DNA of 8,424 nucleotides from an uncultured Caryophanales bacterium. GTDB lineage: Bacteria; Bacillota_I; Bacilli_A; RF39; UBA660. Each line of letters begins with the position of its first letter. The stretch's first letter is position 1. Positions 1 to 6,171 of this stretch are shown one piece after another. The stretch spans positions 1 to 8,424 of the forward strand of contig CAMKQS010000062.1 in NCBI GenBank assembly GCA_946414975.1, written 5' to 3'. The notes under the pieces are model-generated. The model was not told the DNA's origin and did no database searches. It worked only from the letters and a program-made list of their open reading frames with translations. A program made the translations under genes and the position numbers.

Positions 1-350
1 TATAGATCAGCAAAATTCAATTTTGTATAAATGTCACCATTCATTACGATAACACTATTACTTCTAGTTTTTGTCAAAGCTTTTAATATTGCGCCACCTG
101 TACCCAAAGGTTGGTCTTCCTCTGAATACTCAATTACAATATTTTTATATTTATTTCCAAAGTAGTCTTTAATATATTCTTTTTTATATCCAATAGCAAG
201 GATAACTTTGTTAACATTTTGCTCATTTAGATCATTTAATATATATTCTAAAAATGGTTTATTATTAATCGGTGCCATTACTTTTGGAATATCTTTTATT
301 ACACCATTCAGCCTAGTACCAAAACCCCCTGATAAAATTATAACTTCCAT
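1..350 (-). CDS. HddC-like sugar-1-phosphate nucleotidyltransferase (partial, N-terminal 116 aa)
   Basis: The gene starts at ATG 350 and runs off the left edge, so only the N-terminal 116 residues are present. It is an NTP_transferase-fold enzyme, which joins an NTP to a sugar-1-phosphate to give an NDP-sugar in the cytosol. Visible motifs are the nucleotide-binding LSGGFGTRL at residues 6-14, IPKVMAPI at 21-28 with the usual PK lysine, KPFLEYIL at 31-38, GYKKEYIKDYFG at 54-65, PLGTGGA at 81-87 and the metal-binding NGD at 104-106. This combination resembles HddC (heptose-1-phosphate guanylyltransferase) and related enzymes more than RfbA or GalU. The nucleotide and sugar cannot be fixed from this fragment. 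A GAGGTGA ribosome-binding site at 355-361 supports the start, and the gap to the upstream phosphatase is 11 bases, so the two are probably co-expressed. Family assignment is firm; the HddC subfamily is inference. Confidence 0.88.
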   Translation of the reverse strand, partial: MEVIILSGGFGTRLNGVIKDIPKVMAPINNKPFLEYILNDLNEQNVNKVILAIGYKKEYIKDYFGNKYKNIVIEYSEEDQPLGTGGAILKALTKTRSNSVIVMNGDIYTKLNFADL

Positions 351-361
351 ATAATCACCTC

Positions 362-1108
362 TTATAAACTTAGTCTTTTAATAGGAGAACTATAAGATTC
401 ATTTTCAGTTGCTACAACATCAAAATTACTTACAAAATCTTTAAGATATGTATCGTATTCACAATCTAAAAAACCTACAGATATTTTGTTTAAATCCAAT
501 GGAAGCATACTTAAATCAGATAATGAATCACCTAATATAACAAAGTTTTTGTAATTTTTTATATATTTAATATATGCGCCATTATATTTTCTATATGGAT
601 CAATCACTGATGAAAAATCTAGCATATCATTTTGAATAAAATTTGAAAAAACAATTAGATTATCAAATTGACATCCTTCTTTTTTCAATAATTCTATAAT
701 CAAATTTCCAAAACCAGAAGAATTTATGATAACTTGGTATCTCTTTTGAAGATAATTTATAGTTTCTATTGCATCATCCCTAAAAATAAATTGTTTAGAC
801 GATACTATGTCATTAATAACTTTATAATTGTTTAAAAATTCTTTTAATAAATTTAATTTTTTAATCCAAATAGAATGTAGCAATTGTTCCTTTTGTTCAT
901 CAGATATATTGTCCAATAAAGCTATTTTTTCTTCTTGTTCCATAATTCTTGCTTTTTCATCTACGTACTGTTTAGGAAAAAAACTTGAAAAAACACCAAT
1001 TGAACTAACGCTTTCATTGCTAGTAATTGTTTTATCAAAATCTGTTACTATACACAAGTTCTCCTTAGAAAAATTATTTATCTTTTGATGATTGTTTATT
1101 ATTATCAT
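362..1108 (-). CDS. HAD-superfamily phosphatase, UMPH-1/cN-III 5'-nucleotidase-like
   Basis: A cytosolic HAD phosphohydrolase of 248 aa. Motif I is VTDFDKTIT at 21-29, with D23 the likely nucleophile and D25 the acid/base. A helical cap-like segment follows at about 45-100. Motif II is probably S130 in INSSGFG, motif III probably K174 in PYRKYNG, and motif IV is LGDSLSD at 192-198 with D194 and D198 binding Mg. The layout of the SSGFG segment followed by VFSNF (153-157) and a later GDSLSD recalls the UMPH-1 (cN-III) pyrimidine 5'-nucleotidases rather than the GmhB-type phosphatases usual in heptose pathways. The substrate is unknown: a nucleoside monophosphate, or a sugar phosphate given the nucleotidyltransferase next door, are both possible. 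The start ATG 1108 has AGGTGA at 1113-1118, which overlaps the ABC-F stop codon. HAD membership is secure, subfamily moderate. Confidence 0.85.
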   Translation of the reverse strand: MIIINNHQKINNFSKENLCIVTDFDKTITSNESVSSIGVFSSFFPKQYVDEKARIMEQEEKIALLDNISDEQKEQLLHSIWIKKLNLLKEFLNNYKVINDIVSSKQFIFRDDAIETINYLQKRYQVIINSSGFGNLIIELLKKEGCQFDNLIVFSNFIQNDMLDFSSVIDPYRKYNGAYIKYIKNYKNFVILGDSLSDLSMLPLDLNKISVGFLDCEYDTYLKDFVSNFDVVATENESYSSPIKRLSL

Positions 1109-1116
1109 TATGTCAC

Positions 1117-2769
1117 CTATCTTCTAGTTTTTTTTGAATTGGGAGATGATTCCTCCACTACTGATTTTTTTCTATCTATATATTCATCGTAATTTCCTGA
1201 AAAAACATCCACTTTTTTGTCTTCTAAATTCCAAATTTTATTTGTCATTTTTTCTAAAAAATATCTATCGTGTGATACAAACAATAAAGTTCCTGAATAA
1301 TTCATTAAGTTTTCTTCCAAAACTTCTCTAGAATTTAAATCTAAGTGGTTAGTTGGTTCATCTAAAACAATTAGATTAAGATTTTGATTCATCAAAATAC
1401 ATAGTTTTAATCTTATTTTTTCACCACCGGATAATACTTTTATTTTTTTATAAACATCATCACTAGTAAATAACATTGATGCTAATTTATTTCGTGCATC
1501 TCCTTGGCTCATGCTATCAAATGACTGAATAAATGTTTCTAATATTGTTTTTTCTTCATCCTCAAAAGATGTATCTTGTGTCAAATAACCGATTTTTGCA
1601 GTTGGTGAAATTTCGATTATTCCATCATCCGCCTTTTCTTGATCTAATAAAATTTTTAACAATGTAGTCTTACCACAACCATTTTCACCAATAATTCCAA
1701 TTCTGTCTCCCTTTTCAATAGTTAAATCTATATCAGAAAACAATTCTTTTTGTTCAAATGACTTTGAAATTCCGACAGCTTCTAAAAGTGTTGCACCTGA
1801 ACGGCTACCAGAAAATTCATTCATACGCATACTTTTTTTCTCGAAAACCGGCTTGTCTATTTTTTCCATTTTATTTAATCTGTTTTCAATTTTATTTGCA
1901 ACGCCTCTCAAAATTTGTGAATTCATTGATTTTAAACGTCTTACTTGCATTTCCATTCTGTGTGTTATGTATTGATTATTTTCATAAGCTTTATATCTTT
2001 CTAAAAATCTTTGTTCCTTATCTTGTATATACTTAGAATAATTTTCCTCATATTCTTCTATTCCGTCTGTATCTAATTCAACCACTCTGCCTATAACATG
2101 ATCTAAGAAGTATCTATCATGTGATACAACTAACACACTTCCCTTATATTGTTTTATATAATCTTCTAACCACTCTAGTGTTTTAATATCCAAATTATTA
2201 GTAGGCTCGTCTAACAATAATATTTCTGGTTCTTCTAACAACATTTTTGCAACGAGAACTCTTGTTTTTTCACCACCACTACATTTGTCAAAAATAGAAT
2301 TTGATAAATCTTCGCTTATATTCAAACCATTTTTTATTTTTTCTACCTTACTACTAATTGAATAACCATTGTTTTTATCAAATGCTTCTTGTAATCTTCC
2401 ATACTTCTCTAATAATTTATTCATGTCTTTTTCATCTAATGAAGTAGCTAAAAGTGCTTCTATTGTTCTCATATCGTTTTCAATAGACATAATTTTTTCA
2501 AATGGCAAATATAAAACATTTTGAACAGTCATATTTGGATATTCAGGAATTTGTTCTAAGTAACCCATTGAACATTTTTTAAAAAATTGGATATTTCCAG
2601 AATCTGGCATTTCTATTCCTTTTAATATTTTTAACAAAGTAGATTTGCCTGTACCATTTCTACCTAAAAGACCAACAACTTCTCCTTCTTTTAAATCGAA
2701 ACTTACATTATCAAATATTACATCAGCACCATAAGATTTTTTTAAATTATTAACTTTAAAAATCACCAT
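1117..2769 (-). CDS. ABC-F family ATPase (ribosome-associated, possible antibiotic protection protein)
   Basis: A 550-aa soluble protein with two ABC ATPase domains and no membrane segments, typical of ABC-F factors that bind the ribosomal E site and act on the P-site tRNA. Domain 1 has Walker A GRNGTGKST at 36-44, signature CSGGEKTR at 163-170, Walker B LLLDEPTNNLD at 184-194 and SHD at 216-218. The linker at about 242-325 is long, charged and helical (P-site tRNA interaction motif), ending near MEKIDKP. Domain 2 has Walker A GENGCGKTT at 361-369, LSGGEKIR at 446-453, LIVLDEPTNHLD at 466-477 and SHDR at 499-502. Both catalytic glutamates (188, 471) are present, so it should be active. A basic C-terminal tail follows. 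The frame stays open to 2853, but ATG 2769 has a strong AAGGAG site, so it is the start chosen. Whether this is a resistance factor or a housekeeping ABC-F cannot be decided by eye. Confidence 0.93.
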   Translation of the reverse strand: MVIFKVNNLKKSYGADVIFDNVSFDLKEGEVVGLLGRNGTGKSTLLKILKGIEMPDSGNIQFFKKCSMGYLEQIPEYPNMTVQNVLYLPFEKIMSIENDMRTIEALLATSLDEKDMNKLLEKYGRLQEAFDKNNGYSISSKVEKIKNGLNISEDLSNSIFDKCSGGEKTRVLVAKMLLEEPEILLLDEPTNNLDIKTLEWLEDYIKQYKGSVLVVSHDRYFLDHVIGRVVELDTDGIEEYEENYSKYIQDKEQRFLERYKAYENNQYITHRMEMQVRRLKSMNSQILRGVANKIENRLNKMEKIDKPVFEKKSMRMNEFSGSRSGATLLEAVGISKSFEQKELFSDIDLTIEKGDRIGIIGENGCGKTTLLKILLDQEKADDGIIEISPTAKIGYLTQDTSFEDEEKTILETFIQSFDSMSQGDARNKLASMLFTSDDVYKKIKVLSGGEKIRLKLCILMNQNLNLIVLDEPTNHLDLNSREVLEENLMNYSGTLLFVSHDRYFLEKMTNKIWNLEDKKVDVFSGNYDEYIDRKKSVVEESSPNSKKTRR

Positions 2770-2777
2770 GTAAATCA

Positions 2778-2783
2778 CTCCTT
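2778..2783 (-). promoter_or_regulatory. Shine-Dalgarno site of the ABC-F gene
   Basis: AAGGAG on the minus strand, 8 bases before ATG 2769. It rules out the longer in-frame reading that begins at 2853 inside the preceding gene and would add 28 unconserved-looking residues before the usual ABC-F N-terminus. Confidence 0.85.
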
Positions 2784-2796
2784 TTCGTTGATATGT

Positions 2797-2815
2797 TACC
2801 ACAAATATACCGCAA
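2797..2815. repeat. Imperfect 8-bp direct repeat, 11-bp period, upstream of the ABC-F gene
   Basis: TACCACAA (2797-2804) and TACCGCAA (2808-2815) differ at one base and repeat every 11 bases, about one helical turn. They sit in the 59-base gap (2770-2828), the largest in the window, between the GH5-like stop and the ABC-F start. A weak -10-like TATATT (minus strand, 2804-2809) overlaps them, without a good -35. The pair could be an operator or chance in AT-rich DNA. Confidence 0.3.
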
Positions 2816-2828
2816 GTTTGTATTTTTT

Positions 2829-4106
2829 TTATTTTTCTTCTAAAATATAGCAACCATATACATTTATTTTTGATTTTTCTTTTATATTAACAGTTTCTTT
2901 AATACATTTTATCAAATCATATATATAGACTTTTTTGTTTGATAATAGAGGCTTTAAATCAATAATACATTCTTCATTACATTCAATATAAAAAATTTTT
3001 TTAGATTTTGAGTTTATTCTATACACAGTCAAACTCTTTTCTTTTTTTAACTTCCTTGATAAATATTTTCTTATGCTTTTAAGTTCTTTAAATATAAATA
3101 ATGGATGTTTTAGTAAATTTATTATTCTTTCAATTATTTTGTTTTTTTCAATGGTGTCTTTATTTGTACTATTATTGTTATATTCTATACTTAATCCTTC
3201 TGTTGATATTTCTTCAAAATTATCAAACTGAAAATTATGATTGTTAGTATTATAAAAATCAATAATTTTTTCATATTCAGAATTAATAATTATATCATCC
3301 CACCACCAGCTCATTGCTGAATAAGTTAGTTTTAAAAAGTATGATCCCCATAATCCGGAAGTAAAATATAGTTTGCTTCCATAATCCTTCATGTATGAAT
3401 AGTCAGAGTTTTTTGCATATTCACCAAAATATAAAATTTCTTTATAATTATCTATTACATATTGTAGATTTTTGAATGCGCTTTCACTTGGAAAACTATA
3501 AAAGTGAAGATCTACATAACAATTTAATTTTTCTCTATACAAATCATATTTTTGATGGTTTGAAACACTGCAAGTAAAAATGTATTTTTTATAATTTTTT
3601 GACAATATGTCAATTAATTTATTACACCAATTTATTAAAATTACATCATTATAATTAACTTGATCTATTTCGTTCATTATCTCAATGAACTTTATATTAT
3701 TATATTCAGCAATACTGTCTAATACATAACTTATATCTTCAATTAGAACATCATTAATTTTTTTGAAAAATTTTGATACTTTTTTATCAATAATTTGATA
3801 TTTATTAAATTTCCACGAAAAATTTTCATTATTAATATCTAAATAATTAATTGTATTAAAATCAGTAAAATTAAGTAAAGATATTATTATACTAATATTT
3901 TTGGTAGAGGCATATTGGACAATTTGTTTAAATATTATTACATCCTTTTTATCATAAATGCAGTTTAATCCCCATTTACTAAAGATGATTCTTATAATTT
4001 TTATCTTATGTTTATCGCACCAATCTATATAACTTATATATGTTTTTAAAGTATTAGAGTTTGATGGATTCCAACAAAAATTCATACCTATGATTGTATT
4101 CTTCAT
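2829..4106 (-). CDS. Cytosolic GH5-like (clan GH-A) glycoside hydrolase-fold protein
   Basis: A 425-aa protein whose first 290 or so residues look like a GH5-type (beta/alpha)8 barrel. Candidate active-site residues appear in the expected order: R39 in IIRI, N145-E146 in IEIMNEID (acid/base), H201 and Y203 in DLHFYSF, E229 in YFGEYA (nucleophile) and the W267-W269 stretch in AMSWWWDD. A conserved histidine usual after strand 3 is not obvious near residue 79. There is no signal peptide, so it should act in the cytosol, unlike most polysaccharide-degrading GH5 enzymes. Residues about 330-355 form a very basic segment, and 358-425 look like a small beta domain. Possible roles are trimming a biosynthetic glycoside, transglycosylation, or deactivating a product. 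Its base composition is lower in GC than its neighbours. ATG 4106 is preferred over GTG 4115, which lies inside the ribosome-binding site. Fold assignment is moderate; substrate unknown. Confidence 0.72.
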   Translation of the reverse strand: MKNTIIGMNFCWNPSNSNTLKTYISYIDWCDKHKIKIIRIIFSKWGLNCIYDKKDVIIFKQIVQYASTKNISIIISLLNFTDFNTINYLDINNENFSWKFNKYQIIDKKVSKFFKKINDVLIEDISYVLDSIAEYNNIKFIEIMNEIDQVNYNDVILINWCNKLIDILSKNYKKYIFTCSVSNHQKYDLYREKLNCYVDLHFYSFPSESAFKNLQYVIDNYKEILYFGEYAKNSDYSYMKDYGSKLYFTSGLWGSYFLKLTYSAMSWWWDDIIINSEYEKIIDFYNTNNHNFQFDNFEEISTEGLSIEYNNNSTNKDTIEKNKIIERIINLLKHPLFIFKELKSIRKYLSRKLKKEKSLTVYRINSKSKKIFYIECNEECIIDLKPLLSNKKVYIYDLIKCIKETVNIKEKSKINVYGCYILEEK

Positions 4107-4111
4107 ATTCT

Positions 4112-4118
4112 TCACCTT
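4112..4118 (-). promoter_or_regulatory. Shine-Dalgarno site of the GH5-like gene, overlapping the SPASM gene's stop
   Basis: AAGGTGA on the minus strand, 5 bases before ATG 4106. Its last three bases are the TGA stop of the radical SAM/SPASM gene. It also contains a GTG at 4115 that opens the same frame, but that GTG has no convincing ribosome-binding site of its own. The arrangement suggests translational coupling. Confidence 0.75.
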
Positions 4119-5413
4119 TTTAATGATATTATCTTATTTCTTACCAATTGTTTATCTTCTTCTAACATATCAACTGCTGTTTTCAAAAGTTCATCTAAAT
4201 AAAATTTTTCTTTGCAACAGGTACTTTCATTATATATATACTTTTGTCCAATACATCCAGATAAACACATTGGATACAATTTGCATTTCTGACATTTTTT
4301 AAAATACAATGTGTTACACCAAATATTATAATTTTTACTAGAAAAATTAATATCACTATAAATATCTCCGATTTTATTTGAATCATCATCTGGACACATC
4401 TGACATTTAGTAATTATACCAGCAGGTCCAATTACAAGCGAATCATCATTAGAAGCATAACAATTATTATTTTTATATGTTAAAGGAAGTCCACTAATAC
4501 CTTGAATATGATTAAATTTTTTTAATAATTTAAAAAACTCGATTGAATAATTTCCTATTTGTCTCATTTCGATAAGTTCTTCTTTTGTTAAGTTTTGATT
4601 TTTAGGAGTCTTAAATACGACACCTAAATATAATAGAAGATTCTTATTACCGTGATGCCTTTTTAGTATTTCTTGAATTAACAACATTGCATCATTAAAA
4701 TTTTCTTTTGTTATATTAAACCTTATCTGTACAACTATATTTTTATTTAGCAAACAATCTATCATATCCAAATTATGCTGAAAGGCATCAAAATTTTTTA
4801 TTTTATAATCCTTACTTTTATTATGTTGTTCTTTATTGCCATCAAAAGCAAATTCAATTTTATTTAAATGCCAATTATGTATTGCATACTCAATATCAGT
4901 TTTATCAAGTAGCGACAAATTAGTTGCTAAGCTTGCTTGGTAACTTATACCATTTTTATTGCTAAAATCAATCAAATTTTTAGATATTTTATCAATAATA
5001 TCTCTACGGACTAATGGTTCTCCTCCAAACCAATACATTCTTATTTTCTTTTTACCTAAACTTTCTTTCATAATGAACTTTATTGTCTGCTCAACAACTT
5101 CATCACTCATATCATATCTTGGTGAATCATTTTCATAGCAAAAAGAACAATTAGCATTACATTTAGTAGTTGGTAAAATAGTAAAACGTTTATAGTCTTT
5201 TTCTTTTGATAAATATTCACTTCTTTTATTGACAACTTCTTCAAATTCATTTAAGTCGTCACTAACAAGAAAACCATTTGATACCAAATCAAAATAATAA
5301 CTTTCAAGCAAATCGTCATAGTTATCAAATGCAATTAGTTTTGAATTCTTAGTATTGTATATAAAATTTAAACCATTATGTTGAAATTTTATATTATAAA
5401 ATGATTCTATCAT
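4112..5413 (-). CDS. Radical SAM/SPASM enzyme with N-terminal peptide-maturase-like domain
   Basis: A 433-aa iron-sulfur enzyme. Residues 1-75 form an N-terminal domain of the kind seen before the barrel in many RiPP maturases, with a DNYDDLLESYY...GFLVSDD pattern like a small winged-helix module. The radical SAM core starts with TTKCNANCSFCY at 82-93 (C85, C89, C92 bind the SAM cluster), followed by YWFGGEP at 127-133. The SPASM domain carries C318, C337, C340, the diagnostic CX2CX5CX3C at C374/C377/C383/C387, and C399/C400, enough for two auxiliary 4Fe-4S clusters. SPASM enzymes mostly modify peptides (thioether, C-C or ether cross-links, epimerisation), though some act on proteins or small molecules. 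No precursor peptide is visible in this window. The start is supported by TAGGAG at 5422-5427, whose TAG is the stop of the upstream SDR gene. Family certain, substrate unknown. Confidence 0.93.
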   Translation of the reverse strand: MIESFYNIKFQHNGLNFIYNTKNSKLIAFDNYDDLLESYYFDLVSNGFLVSDDLNEFEEVVNKRSEYLSKEKDYKRFTILPTTKCNANCSFCYENDSPRYDMSDEVVEQTIKFIMKESLGKKKIRMYWFGGEPLVRRDIIDKISKNLIDFSNKNGISYQASLATNLSLLDKTDIEYAIHNWHLNKIEFAFDGNKEQHNKSKDYKIKNFDAFQHNLDMIDCLLNKNIVVQIRFNITKENFNDAMLLIQEILKRHHGNKNLLLYLGVVFKTPKNQNLTKEELIEMRQIGNYSIEFFKLLKKFNHIQGISGLPLTYKNNNCYASNDDSLVIGPAGIITKCQMCPDDDSNKIGDIYSDINFSSKNYNIWCNTLYFKKCQKCKLYPMCLSGCIGQKYIYNESTCCKEKFYLDELLKTAVDMLEEDKQLVRNKIISLKR

Positions 5414-5424
5414 GTTTTATGCTC

Positions 5425-6153
5425 CTATATTATAAGTGATAAACCACCATCGATAACTATACTTTCACCTGTAATATATCTTGCGTGATCAGATACTAGA
5501 AATAGTATCAAATCAGCAACTTCATCTGGCGTTCCATGTCTTTTCATAGGAATATTAGTTGCAGCTTCATTTATCAATTCATCATTATTCAAGTCTTTTC
5601 TTAGCAATGGTGTATCAATAGATCCCGGTTCAACGCAATTAACTCTAATGTTATAAGATGCTAATTGATAAGCTAATTCTTTTGAAATCATTTTAATAGC
5701 TGATTTAGATGAAGAATAGTGAACTATATCTCTAATTATTTCAGTATGAATTGAAGTAACATTAACAATTGATTGATTATTTAGTGGGGTTAATTTCATT
5801 AATTTAATTATTTCTCTTTCTATAAAGAATATCGATTTAACAATGGTATTATACATTTTATCCCATTGCTCATAATCAATATTATCAATAGTAACATTTT
5901 CTTGATACCCTACTGTATTAATTATAAATCTAACCGGTAATTTTTGGCTATTAACTTTTAATTCAATAAATTTTTTTGCATTTTCAAAATCACTTAAATC
6001 CAATTGATAAAACTCATCTTTTTCATCTAATAAATCAACTGGTGATTTATCCAATATTATCAATTTTAATTCAGGATAATTTTTCTTTATTTTTTGGTAT
6101 GTTGCTTTTCCTATACCTGAGGCAGCACCAAATAAAAATCCTATTTCTTGCAT
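5425..6153 (-). CDS. Classical short-chain dehydrogenase/reductase (SDR)
   Basis: A 242-aa Rossmann-fold oxidoreductase of FabG-like length. The cofactor loop is GAASGIG at 9-15, although the usual Thr before it is Phe8. Acidic D35 at the end of strand 2 (LIILDKS) favours NAD(H) over NADP(H). The NNAG element reads NTVG at 79-82. Catalytic S134 (NVTS), Y146 and K150 (YSSSK) are present, and PGSIDTPL at 176-183 and TGESIVIDGG at 228-237 are standard. The fourth residue of the classical tetrad, an Asn seven positions after the conserved Trp, appears to be Ile104. It probably oxidises or reduces a hydroxyl or keto group of the pathway intermediate. AGGAG at 6162-6166 precedes ATG 6153. It sits 18 bases after one radical SAM gene and 11 before the next, which fits a shared pathway. 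Family certain, reaction unknown. Confidence 0.94.
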   Translation of the reverse strand: MQEIGFLFGAASGIGKATYQKIKKNYPELKLIILDKSPVDLLDEKDEFYQLDLSDFENAKKFIELKVNSQKLPVRFIINTVGYQENVTIDNIDYEQWDKMYNTIVKSIFFIEREIIKLMKLTPLNNQSIVNVTSIHTEIIRDIVHYSSSKSAIKMISKELAYQLASYNIRVNCVEPGSIDTPLLRKDLNNDELINEAATNIPMKRHGTPDEVADLILFLVSDHARYITGESIVIDGGLSLII

Positions 6154-6171
6154 ATTGTCATCTCCTAACTA

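Noticed and set aside
2788..2816. TTGCGG-N16-TATCAA as a promoter for the ABC-F gene
   Set aside because: Both boxes are poor, and the predicted start of transcription would fall in the ribosome-binding site, leaving almost no leader.
2816..2840. T-run on the plus strand after the GH5-like stop as a terminator
   Set aside because: The run is on the non-transcribed sense (A-run in the mRNA) and no GC-rich hairpin precedes it.
2770..2853. N-terminal extension of the ABC-F gene to an ATG at 2853
   Set aside because: It overlaps the end of the GH5-like gene, lacks a ribosome-binding site, and adds residues unlike any ABC-F N-terminus. ATG 2769 has AAGGAG at proper spacing.
3301..3330. Possible alternative genetic code (TGA as Trp), considered because of the AT richness
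   Set aside because: Trp in the WWWDD motif is encoded by TGG, and TGA acts as the stop of the SPASM and GNAT genes.
4195..4389. Minus-strand 64-codon frame inside the SPASM gene
   Set aside because: It is an out-of-frame reading of the SPASM cysteine region; the true frame carries the CX2CX5CX3C motif.
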